Assembly: GCA_963724065.1 (NCBI GenBank)
Contig: CAVRTB010000006.1
Location: 124,001 to 188,000, forward strand
Source: DASRIA01 sp963724065
Lineage (GTDB): Bacteria > Actinomycetota > Thermoleophilia > Solirubrobacterales > JBBDJG01
Length of the DNA stretch: 64,000 nucleotides
Reading direction: 5' to 3'
The first letter of the stretch is position 1. Every line of letters starts with the position of its first letter. Below are positions 39,807-47,697 of this stretch, piece by piece. The notes beneath the pieces are model-generated. The model worked only from the letters and a program-made list of their open reading frames with translations, made no database searches and was not told where the DNA came from. A program made the translations under genes and the position numbers.

Positions 39807-42098
39807 ATGGTTGCCCACGAGGTGGGGTTCAGCGGGGCATGGGGGAGCGGTCGGGCGGCGCTGGTCGTCGCGCTCGCCGTGCTCGCGTGCATCGCGCCGG
39901 CCCAGGCCTCGGCATCGCTACCGCTCGTGCAGTCCGGCCCGCGGCCGGGACCCGACATCCTCTACGCGCCGAAGCCGCGCGCGCCCCAGCTCGAGAACAC
40001 GGGAGTTTGGAAGGCGCCGCCGATCCTCGTATCCGGCGCGAGCGCCTACCGCAAGGGCGAGTTCCTCTACCAGGACTTCCTCTACGACGATCACGGCCCA
40101 AGGGGCCAGCGCGATCCGGGCGATCCCCGCCGCGCGAGCTCCGAGGAGGCCTCGGCCCCGTACGGGTCCTACACCTACCCGACCGACGACGTCTACGCCG
40201 GTAACGCCGCCGACCTCGTCGAGCTGCGCGTCAAGGCGCTGACCAAGTCCACCGCCTTTCGCGTCACGCTCAACACGCTGCACGATCCCGCGCGCGTCGC
40301 GTTCACGATCGCGATCGGCGGCGATCCGGCCACGCCGCGACCGCTGCCCCACGGCGCGGGGGCGAGCGCGCCCGCCGACCTGTTCCTGACCGTCCACGGC
40401 GACGACGCCGAGCTGATCGACGCCGCCACGGGCGCCGCGGCGGGCACGCCCTCCGTCAAGGTCGACCTGCGGCGCCGTCAGTTCACCGTGCGGATCGCTC
40501 ACGACGACTGGGACCCGGGCCTCGCAACGGTGCGCCTCGCCGCGGGCGTCGGCCTGTGGGACTCGGCGAACGACCGCTACCTGGTGCCCGGCGCGGCGGC
40601 CACCGAGTCGCTCCCCGGAGGCGCCGCCGGCCTGGCCTCGCCGACCGCGATCTTCAACGCGGCCTTCCGCTACACGGAGCCGATCCAGGGGCCCGACTTC
40701 TCGATCTTCTCGGGCGCGGCCTGGTGGCGCGACCGGCTCCAGGGGATCCTGCTGCGGCAGGGCAGCCTCACCCAGTTCAGCGCGCAGGTCGACTTCGCCA
40801 AGCTCGCCGGCGGCGTGAGCGACGACATGCCGGGGCAGGTCGGCGGCGTGCCGCAGGAGGGGTCGATCAACCGCATCCTCGCGAGTCGCTTCGAGACCGC
40901 GCAGGGCACCGACTACTCGCCCGTCTGCCTGGGCACGAGCGGGTCGCTGCCCGGCGAATGCAAGGGCGAGCTGCGCGGGCGGCTCCAGCCCTACAACGTC
41001 TACGTCCCGCGCAAGCCGGTGCCGGCGGCGGGATACGGGCTGACGCTCCTGCTGCATTCCTTCGGCGGCAACTACAACCAGTACGCGAACTCGCGCAACA
41101 TCACCCAGTTCGGCGAGCGCGGGGCGGGCTCGATCGTCGTCACGCCCGAGGGCCGCGGCCCGGACGGGTTCTACCTCGACCATGCGGGCGCGGACGTGTT
41201 CGAGGTCTGGGCCGACGTCGCGCGCAACTACCGGCTCGATCCCGACTGGACGGCGATCGCCGGCTACTCGATGGGCGGTTACGGCGCGTACAAGCTCGCG
41301 GTCCAGTTCCCGGACCTGTTCGCGCGCGTGCAGACGACGGTGGGCGTCCCGGGACTGAGCTTCGGGGACACCAAGCCGCTGCTCGAGTCGCTGCGCAACA
41401 TCCCGATCCTGATCTGGGTCGGAGGATCGGACGAGTCGGTGCCGCCCGCCACGACGAGGCCGGTCGCCGACCGCCTCGAGGCGCTCGGCTATCGCTATGA
41501 GTACGACGAGTTCCTGTCCGCGATCCATCTGCTGCTCGCCTTCAACGACCAGTACCAGCCGGCCGCCGACTTCCTCGGCGAGGCCCGCGTCGATCGCGAC
41601 CCGGCGCACGTGTCCTACGCCTACAACCCCGCGCTCGACTACCCGGGCGCCGGGACTGCCGCCGGGCACGCCTACTGGGTCTCCGGCGTGACGGTGCGCG
41701 ACGCCGCCGCGCAGGACGGCGTCGGGAAGGTCGACGTTCGCTCGGAGGGCTTCGGCGTGGGGGACCCCGTGCCCAACGCAACGACGACCGGACTGCGCCA
41801 GCTCACGGGGGGCGTGCTCGCCACGCTCTTCTCCAACTTCCGCGCGAAGACCTGGGGCGACACGCCGGCTGCACCGGTCGCGGACCGCCTCGTCGTCGAT
41901 GCACGCAACGTCTCCGCGATCAGCGTGGACCCGCGGCGCGCGCGCGTCACGTGTGACGCGCAGATCGTGCTGACCGGGGAGCCGGTCGAGGTGACGCTCG
42001 CCGGGTGTGAGCCACCGTGCCGCAAGTCGGTCCCGGCCCACGGCCGCGACGGCCGCCCGCCGGGGCTGTGCAAGCCCGGCCGGGCCGCGAAGCCGTAG
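39807..42098 (+). CDS. Large secreted alpha/beta hydrolase (esterase-like)
   Basis: A 763-residue exported protein if ATG 39807 is used; GTG 39822 is also possible, since TATGGT (39806-39811) ends 10 bases before it and could drive a leaderless mRNA. The signal peptide (RAALVVALAVLACIAPAQAS) is clear. An N-terminal beta-rich region of about 400 residues (YTYPTDDVYAGNAADLVELR, VRLAAGVGLWDSANDRYL) precedes the hydrolase domain: YGLTLLLHSFGGNYNQYAN, nucleophile GYSMGGYGAYK, acid region IPILIWVGGSDESVP, and HLL or the following His as base. A C-terminal domain of about 150 residues ends with two Cys pairs. It resembles secreted depolymerase or tannase-type esterases, but the substrate is unknown. 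Confidence 0.85.
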   Translation: MVAHEVGFSGAWGSGRAALVVALAVLACIAPAQASASLPLVQSGPRPGPDILYAPKPRAPQLENTGVWKAPPILVSGASAYRKGEFLYQDFLYDDHGPRGQRDPGDPRRASSEEASAPYGSYTYPTDDVYAGNAADLVELRVKALTKSTAFRVTLNTLHDPARVAFTIAIGGDPATPRPLPHGAGASAPADLFLTVHGDDAELIDAATGAAAGTPSVKVDLRRRQFTVRIAHDDWDPGLATVRLAAGVGLWDSANDRYLVPGAAATESLPGGAAGLASPTAIFNAAFRYTEPIQGPDFSIFSGAAWWRDRLQGILLRQGSLTQFSAQVDFAKLAGGVSDDMPGQVGGVPQEGSINRILASRFETAQGTDYSPVCLGTSGSLPGECKGELRGRLQPYNVYVPRKPVPAAGYGLTLLLHSFGGNYNQYANSRNITQFGERGAGSIVVTPEGRGPDGFYLDHAGADVFEVWADVARNYRLDPDWTAIAGYSMGGYGAYKLAVQFPDLFARVQTTVGVPGLSFGDTKPLLESLRNIPILIWVGGSDESVPPATTRPVADRLEALGYRYEYDEFLSAIHLLLAFNDQYQPAADFLGEARVDRDPAHVSYAYNPALDYPGAGTAAGHAYWVSGVTVRDAAAQDGVGKVDVRSEGFGVGDPVPNATTTGLRQLTGGVLATLFSNFRAKTWGDTPAAPVADRLVVDARNVSAISVDPRRARVTCDAQIVLTGEPVEVTLAGCEPPCRKSVPAHGRDGRPPGLCKPGRAAKP

Positions 42099-42157
42099 AC
42101 CAAGCCCGGCGACTGGAATACTGCGCGCGTCCCCTGGATCGAGCGAGAGGAGAGGCG

Positions 42158-43093
42158 ATGGCGGAGTCGAGGGAGCTTGCGTCCGGGCTGAGGTTCCCGG
42201 AGGGCCCGGTTGCGATGCGCGACGGAAGCGTGATCGTGGTCGAGATCGCGGGAAAGGCGATCACCCGCGTTTCCCCGGACGGGTCCAAGGAGGAGATCGC
42301 GCGGCCGGGCGGCGGCCCGAATGGCGCTGCGATCGGGCCTGACGGCAACCTCTACGTCTGCAACAACGGCGCCGCCTTCGACTACCTCGAGCTACCCGGG
42401 ATGGAGGGCATCCTGGTGCCGCGCCAGCCGCCCAGCAATCACGAAGGCGGGCGCATCGAGCGCGTGGACCTCGGGTCAGGCGCGGTCGAGGTTCTCTACG
42501 ACGCCTGCGATGGCCGCCCGCTGCGCGCGCCGAACGATCTCGTCTTCGACGCTCACGGAGGCTTCTACTTCACCGACCACGGCATCCGCGAGCACCGCAC
42601 GGCGGACCGCACGGGCGTGTTCTACGCGAAGCCGGACGGGTCCGGGATCAGCGAGGTGATTCCGCCGCTCGACGCGCCGAACGGGGTCGGGCTCTCGCCG
42701 GACGGCTCGCGCATCTACGTGGCGGAGACGTACAGCGCGTGTGTGTGGTGGTGGAACGTCGCCGGTCCCGGGGAGGTGTCGATCCCGGAGGGCCTGCTCC
42801 CGCACGGCGGCGAGCTGCTCACGCGCTTGCCCGGGTTCCAGTTCCTCGACTCGCTCGCCGTCGACGGCGAGGGGAACGTCTGCGTCGCGACGCTCGGCTC
42901 CGGTGGGATCACGTCGGTGAGTCCCGAGGACGGATCGGTCGTCGACTTCGTGGAGGGCGGCGATCTGTTCGTCACCAACATCTGCTTTGGCGGCGAGGAC
43001 CTGCGAACGGCCTACATCACCGCGTCCGGCGCCGGAAAGCTGCTCGAGGTCAGCTGGCCGCGGCCCGGTCTGGCGCTGGCCCACTCGGCCTGA
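42158..43093 (+). CDS. SMP-30/gluconolactonase-family lactonase
   Basis: A 311-residue cytoplasmic propeller; GAGAGGAGAGGCG precedes the ATG at 42158. Family landmarks are LRFPEGPVAMRDGSVIVVEI (metal-ligand Glu), CNNGAAFDYLELPG, LRAPNDLVFDAHGGFYFTDH (Asn ligand), PNGVGLSPDGSRIYVAETYS (Asp ligand) and FLDSLAVDGEGNVCVATLGS. The known reaction is hydrolysis of sugar lactones. Ligands look intact, so an active lactonase is likely; the substrate is open. It is 59 bases after the secreted hydrolase and its last 44 bases overlap the 3' end of the convergent CrtA-like gene. Confidence 0.9.
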   Translation: MAESRELASGLRFPEGPVAMRDGSVIVVEIAGKAITRVSPDGSKEEIARPGGGPNGAAIGPDGNLYVCNNGAAFDYLELPGMEGILVPRQPPSNHEGGRIERVDLGSGAVEVLYDACDGRPLRAPNDLVFDAHGGFYFTDHGIREHRTADRTGVFYAKPDGSGISEVIPPLDAPNGVGLSPDGSRIYVAETYSACVWWWNVAGPGEVSIPEGLLPHGGELLTRLPGFQFLDSLAVDGEGNVCVATLGSGGITSVSPEDGSVVDFVEGGDLFVTNICFGGEDLRTAYITASGAGKLLEVSWPRPGLALAHSA

Positions 43094-43844
43094 CCGCGAG
43101 TCGCGCGGTCAGCTCAGCGAAGGAGCCGGCGAACCGGCTGCGCGCGCGCCAGCGGCCCGACGCCGCGTAGACCTGGAGGCGGATGAACATGGAGTCGACC
43201 AGCCGGTCGTCCGCGCTCACCTCCTTGACGATCCTCCGGTGCGGCTGCTCGCGGTAGGCGAAGGCGAGCGCCGCATCGAGCTCATGCCAGACCGTGAACG
43301 TCATCGCGCCCCGGTAGAGATGCTCGGGGCCGGCCGTGCCCGCGACCAGCCCGGGCGAAGCGAGCAGCCGCCGCGTCGCGCCGACGATGTTGCTCCAGAA
43401 GTACCAGAGGTGGCGCGGCGCGATGTTGGCGAACGTCATCATCGCGACCGGGCCTTCCTGCGCGCGACCGGGCGGCAGGTCCGCGAGCGGTCGCCTGCCG
43501 CGATAGCTGCCGTGGGCCCGAAACGGGACCATCCTGATCTCGCAGTACTCGTCCGTGGCGTCCTGCCAGCGCCGGCCGATCGGCGACTCGGACAGGAAGC
43601 GCTCGAGCGCGCGCTCGTCCTCCCACACGCACATCGCGATCTGGCGACGCGGGTCGACGATCCCGATGTTGAAGCCCTCGGTGCGCGCCGACCCGGCGAA
43701 CACGACCGTGTGGAAGAGCAGGCCCGGCGTGCGCGCGAGCGCGCGGCGCTCGCGGAACAGGCTGCGCACGGCATCGCGCAGCGACCGGAAGTGGAACACG
43801 TGGGTCGAGCCCACACACGCCGGGTGCTGTCCGTTCGCCGCCAT
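43050..43844 (-). CDS. Spheroidene monooxygenase (CrtA)-like protein
   Basis: A 264-residue soluble protein with HVFHFRSLRDAVRSLF, FNIGIVDPRRQIAMCVWEDE, YRGRRPLADLPPG, GPVAMMTFANIAPRHLWYFW, TFTVWHELDAALAFAYREQP and a C-terminal FIRLQVYAASGRW. This set, notably (V/I)WxxLxAxxxFAY and RxRVxxxxGRW, matches CrtA-like proteins (a duplicated heme or ferredoxin-like fold). CrtA adds keto groups to acyclic carotenoids; no carotenoid genes are in the window, so the role may differ. TAGGGT ends 9 bases before the ATG, indicating a leaderless mRNA. The 3' end overlaps the lactonase gene by 44 bases on the opposite strand. Confidence 0.75.
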   Translation of the reverse strand: MAANGQHPACVGSTHVFHFRSLRDAVRSLFRERRALARTPGLLFHTVVFAGSARTEGFNIGIVDPRRQIAMCVWEDERALERFLSESPIGRRWQDATDEYCEIRMVPFRAHGSYRGRRPLADLPPGRAQEGPVAMMTFANIAPRHLWYFWSNIVGATRRLLASPGLVAGTAGPEHLYRGAMTFTVWHELDAALAFAYREQPHRRIVKEVSADDRLVDSMFIRLQVYAASGRWRARSRFAGSFAELTARLAVRPSGPAPDRAAAS

Positions 43845-43853
43845 CGGGTGCGG

Positions 43854-43859
43854 ACCCTA
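43854..43859 (-). promoter_or_regulatory. -10 box placed for leaderless transcription of the CrtA-like gene
   Basis: TAGGGT on the minus strand ends 9 bases before the ATG at 43844, so transcription should start 1-3 bases before the codon. No ribosome binding site is present, consistent with a leaderless mRNA. Confidence 0.45.
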
Positions 43860-43875
43860 ATGGCTGAAGGATTCG

Positions 43876-45508
43876 CTACTTGGTCCAGCTGGTCGACCAG
43901 CGGCTGCGGCTCCAGCGGCTGCGGCTCCAGCGCGAGCGAGCCGGGTCGACCGATTCGTCGGCCGTCGGGGAGCAGTCGCAGGTGTAGACGCCGCTCCAGC
44001 GCGAGCGGCTCCACCGCGACCGGCTCCAGCGTGAGCGCGTGTAGTCGATCGCGCCGGTCTGCGGGTCGACGAGCGAGCTGGGCTCGATCCCCACGTTCGC
44101 GCCGAGCGCGTTCGAGTTCGAGAGGCCCAGGGCCTGCACGAGCTGGACCTCGCGACCGCCGTTCTGGGTCCTGCGCTGGGTACGGACGAGCGCGTCCTTG
44201 ACCTCGTCGGGAGTCAGCCCGGGGTTTCGCTCGAGCATGTTCGCGACCGCGCCCGCGACCATCGGCGCGGACATCGAGGTGCCGCCGGCACGGATGTACT
44301 CACCGGACACGATGCAGGACTCGCACATGTCGGCGAAGTCGCTCCCGGGAGAGAGCAGGGAGACGATCTTCGACCCGGGTGCGGTCACCTCGGGCTTGCG
44401 GAAGCCGTCCTGCGTGACGCCGCGGCTCGACCACTCGGTGAGCGTGTCGTCGCGGACCTTGTCGGTTCCCTGGTCGGTGACCGCGCCGACCGAGATCACG
44501 AAGGGATCGTTGCCGGGCGCGTAGGACACGGCACCTGGGCCGGCGCCCCGGTTGCCGGCTGCGGCGACCACCACGATCCCGCTGAACCAGGCTGCCTCGG
44601 CCGCGGCGTCGAGTGGGTCGGTCCGGTACGACTCGGCCTGTGTCGACTCCAGCGACAGGTTGATCACGCGGATGTTGAAGGCGTCCTTGTGGTCGATCGC
44701 GAACTGGATGCCGTAGATCACGTCGAGCACCGTGGTCGCGCCCTCGTCGTCGTCGACCTTGACCGAGATCAGGTTTGCGTCCGGCGCGACGCCCACGTAC
44801 TCGCCGCGCCGGGCGTCGCCGCTGTCACGGTTGCCGCCGTTGCCGGCGATGATGCCGGCGACATGCGTGCCGTGGCCGTAGGTGTCGCGCGGCGTGTTCG
44901 CCTCGGGGTTGGTGACGGCCGTCGCGATCACACGCGAGCCGTGGTCCGTCGAGGACACGCGGAAGTCGGGGAGCGCAGATGCGATGCCGGTGTCGATCAC
45001 CGCGACGCCGACGCCCTTGCCGGTTGCCGGGCGGCCCCACACCTCATCCGCGCGGATCGACTGGTTGTAGGAGGTCTCGAGCTTGCTGGCGTCGACGGAC
45101 TGAGCCTTCGTCTGCGCGTTCAGCGACACGGCGTGCACGCCGTCACGAGAGGCGAGGCGCTCGGCCTGGGTTGCGCTGATCGACACGGCAAGCCCGTTGA
45201 TCACGTGCAGGTCACCGGTCACCCGGCCGCCGGACTCGCGCACCAGGGCGCGTGCCTGCGCCGGCTCGACGCCGGGCCGGAACTGCGACGATCGCCTCGA
45301 CCGCGCGGCCGGGGCGCTGGGCGGCGAGCTCTGTGAGCGCGGGGCTTGCACCGCCGGGAGTCGTGGCCGTGCCGCTCGTCGAGCCGGTCGTGGCGCCGAG
45401 GCCCGCGAGTGCGATCGAGAGGGAAACAGATGCTGCAAGCAGGGCCGCGGGCCATGTGGCTCGCCGGCTCCAGCAGATGCCCAGCGTGGAAGCGTGATGG
45501 AAGTTCAC
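43876..45508 (-). pseudogene. Subtilisin-like (S8) protease with RSRWS tail, one-base frameshift near the N-terminus
   Basis: GTG 45508, placed as in the paralogue (GGAGGTTGGTCCCCCC upstream), starts the signal region WPAALLAASVSLSIALAGLG and runs to RPGRAVEAIV. The frame then breaks near 45289. The rest, in another frame, has an inhibitor-like prodomain (SGGRVTGDLHVINGL) and an intact catalytic domain: Asp in VAVIDTGIA, His in GHGTHVAG, Asn in AAAGNRG, Ser in GGTSMSAP. Removing one base in ATCGTCGCAG gives VEAIVQF, as in the paralogue. The C-terminus has six RSRWS pentapeptides, a CDC motif and ends TSWTK. As read, the signal peptide is separated from the enzyme, so it would not be exported. 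About 544 residues if restored. Confidence 0.85.
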
Positions 45509-45726
45509 GGGGGGACCAACCTCCATGTCGATCGGAAAAACCCATGGCCCGTGTCCGACCCGAAAGCGGGGAGTTCCGCTGTCTGCCGGGGGCCAACATC
45601 CACTGTGCGCGCCCGTCCCGTCGCCGGCAACCGAACCTGGCCGAACCGGACGCATGTATGAGTTGGGGGAGCGCGCGGCCGGTGACGTGCGCGCCCCTTG
45701 TCGGCACGCCTCGACCCGACGCTGGC

Positions 45727-45759
45727 GTCGATTTACTACCTCCTGGGTTGTCAATCGAC
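45727..45759 (-). terminator. 33-nt hairpin of the GTCGATT family, second site
   Basis: Arms GTCGATTTACTACC (45727-45740) and GGTTGTCAATCGAC (45746-45759) pair at 12 of 14 positions with the same TCCTG loop as the hairpin at 18827-18859. It lies downstream of the subtilase stop at 45837 on the minus strand and upstream of the next subtilase. The 328-base gap 45509-45836 shows nothing else I can support. Confidence 0.5.
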
Positions 45760-45836
45760 ACCGGCGGCGCTCCAGAACGACCTCGGCCCGCCGGTGGGCG
45801 GGCCGAGGCCTTGGGGGGGGAGGGGGCTTTCGCGGG

Positions 45837-47462
45837 CTACTTGGTCCAGCTGGTCGACCACCGGCTGCGGCTCCAGCGGGAGCGGGCCGGGTCGATGCTG
45901 CCGCTCGTGGTCTTCGAGCAGTCGCAGCTCCAACGCGAGCGGGCCCAGGTGGCGCCCATCGTGCTCGGAGCGGTGCTCCAGCGGGAGCGGCTCCAGCGCG
46001 AGCGGGTGTAGTCGATCGCACCCGTCGCCGGGTCGACCACGGTGTTCGGCGCGATGCCGGCGTTGGGGTTGCTGCCGGCGGTCGCGTTCACGGCCGGGAT
46101 TGCGAACGCCTCCCTGCCGGCGCCGACGTTGCGCGCCGTGTCGATCAGGATGCCCTTCACCTGGTCGGGGGTCAGGCCGGGACGCTCCTCGAGCATGTTC
46201 GCGACGAGGCCCGCGACCATCGGCGCCGACATCGAGGTGCCGCCCGCGCGGATGTACTGGCCGCTGACGATGCAGCTCGGGCACATCGAGGCGAAGGAGC
46301 TCTTGGGCGAGAGCGCCGAGACGATGTGCGCGCCCGGTGCGACGATCTCCGGCTTGGAGAAGCCGTCCTGCGTGCTGCCCCGGCTCGACCAGTCGGCGAG
46401 CAGGTCGTCGTCCGGCGACTTCGTGGCGCGGTCGTCGACCGCCCCGACCGAGATCACGAACGGGTCGTTGCCGGGCGCGTAACTGACCGCGTCGGAGTCG
46501 CTCCCGCGGTTGCCCGCGGCGGCTACCACGACGATGCCGCTGAACCATGCCGCCTCGACCGCGGCGTCGAGCGGGTCCGTCTTGTAGGACTCGGCGACGC
46601 TCGACTCGAGCGACAGGTTGACGACGCGGATGTTGTAGTCGGACTTGAAGTCGATCGCGAACTGGAGGCCGTAGATCGCGTCCAGGATCGTCGCCTCACC
46701 CTTCTCGTCCGAGGCCTTGATCGAGATCAGGTTCGCGTCGGGCGCGACGCCGATGTAGTCGCCTCGCAGCGAGTCCGAGGACGAGCGGTTGTTGCCGTTG
46801 CCGGCGATGATGCCCGCCACGTGCGTGCCGTGGCCATAGGTGTCATTCGCGGTCGTCGCGTACGGGTTGGTGACCGCGGACGCGATCACGCGGGAGGCGG
46901 TACCCGACTGCGAGACCTTGAAGTCGGCCAGGTTGCCGGCGATGCCGGTGTCGATCACCGCGACGCCGACGCCCTTGCCGGTTGCCGGGTCGTCCCACAC
47001 CTTGTCGGACCTGAGCGACGCGTTGTACGAGGTCACGAGCTGGCTCGCGTCGATCGACTGTGGCTTGGCTGACGCGTTCATGGAAACCGCGTGGACGCCC
47101 TCGAGGCCTGCGAGTCGCTCCGCCTCGGCGGCCGTCATGCTCGCGGCGAGGCCGTTGATCACGTGCAGATCACCGGTCACCCGTCCGCCGGACTGGCGCA
47201 CGAGCGCGCGAGCCGCGGACGGCTCGATCCCGTTGTCGAACTGGACGATCGCCTCGACCGATGCGCCGGGGCGCTTCGCGGCGAGTTCGATGAGCGCGGG
47301 GCTTGCCCCACCCGGCGTCGCGGCGGTGCCGCTCTGCGAGACGGCGGGAGAGCCGATGCTCGCAAGCGCGAGGGACAGGGACACTGCGGCGGTGAGCAGG
47401 GCGGCCGAGCACATGGCCCAGAAGCCCCAGCGGATGCGCAGCGGGGGGGCAGAGTAGGTCAC
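45837..47462 (-). CDS. Subtilisin-like (S8) protease with RSRWS tail
   Basis: A 541-residue exported protease. GTG 47462 with GGAGG 11 bases upstream is chosen because the paralogue has the same arrangement; a longer frame to 47567 is unsupported. A signal segment (WGFWAMCSAALLTAAVSLSL) precedes an inhibitor-like prodomain (SGGRVTGDLHVINGL). The catalytic domain has Asp in VAVIDTGIA (about 170), His in GHGTHVAG (about 212), Asn in AAAGNRG and Ser in GGTSMSAP (about 407). The C-terminus holds five RSRWS pentapeptides in three blocks, a CDC motif and ends RSRWSTSWTK. The tail is basic and Trp-rich and may attach the enzyme to wall polymers or act as a sorting signal; this is inference. It is a tandem paralogue of the next gene. 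Confidence 0.93.
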   Translation of the reverse strand: MTYSAPPLRIRWGFWAMCSAALLTAAVSLSLALASIGSPAVSQSGTAATPGGASPALIELAAKRPGASVEAIVQFDNGIEPSAARALVRQSGGRVTGDLHVINGLAASMTAAEAERLAGLEGVHAVSMNASAKPQSIDASQLVTSYNASLRSDKVWDDPATGKGVGVAVIDTGIAGNLADFKVSQSGTASRVIASAVTNPYATTANDTYGHGTHVAGIIAGNGNNRSSSDSLRGDYIGVAPDANLISIKASDEKGEATILDAIYGLQFAIDFKSDYNIRVVNLSLESSVAESYKTDPLDAAVEAAWFSGIVVVAAAGNRGSDSDAVSYAPGNDPFVISVGAVDDRATKSPDDDLLADWSSRGSTQDGFSKPEIVAPGAHIVSALSPKSSFASMCPSCIVSGQYIRAGGTSMSAPMVAGLVANMLEERPGLTPDQVKGILIDTARNVGAGREAFAIPAVNATAGSNPNAGIAPNTVVDPATGAIDYTRSRWSRSRWSTAPSTMGATWARSRWSCDCSKTTSGSIDPARSRWSRSRWSTSWTK

Positions 47463-47667
47463 GACGGGATCAACCTCCGTGTCGATCTCGGGGGGCGGGG
47501 GGCGGAAAGCAGATGGCCCGTCCTGACCTGGCAGCGTCCTTGCTGCGTCGTCGGCGGGGGGCCGCAATCCAACATCGGGGAAGCGCGCGGCCCCGGCAAC
47601 TCTTTGTGGCGCTTTTGGACCTTTGTACTAAGGTCGCGGCCCCAATCGACGCGCTTGCGCGTTTAGT

Positions 47668-47683
47668 CCCGCCGCGAGGCGGG
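47668..47683 (-). terminator. Hairpin after the GGDEF-EAL gene
   Basis: CCCGCC-GCGA-GGCGGG (47668-47683) is a 6-bp perfect GC stem, 14 bases beyond the stop at 47698 on the minus strand. ACGCGCTTGCGCGT follows. No T-run is present. Confidence 0.4.
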
Positions 47684-47697
47684 CATCACGGCGTCCC

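Noticed and set aside
39918..42041. 707-codon minus-strand frame
   Set aside because: Antisense to the secreted esterase-like gene, which has a signal peptide and nucleophile elbow; the frame itself has none.
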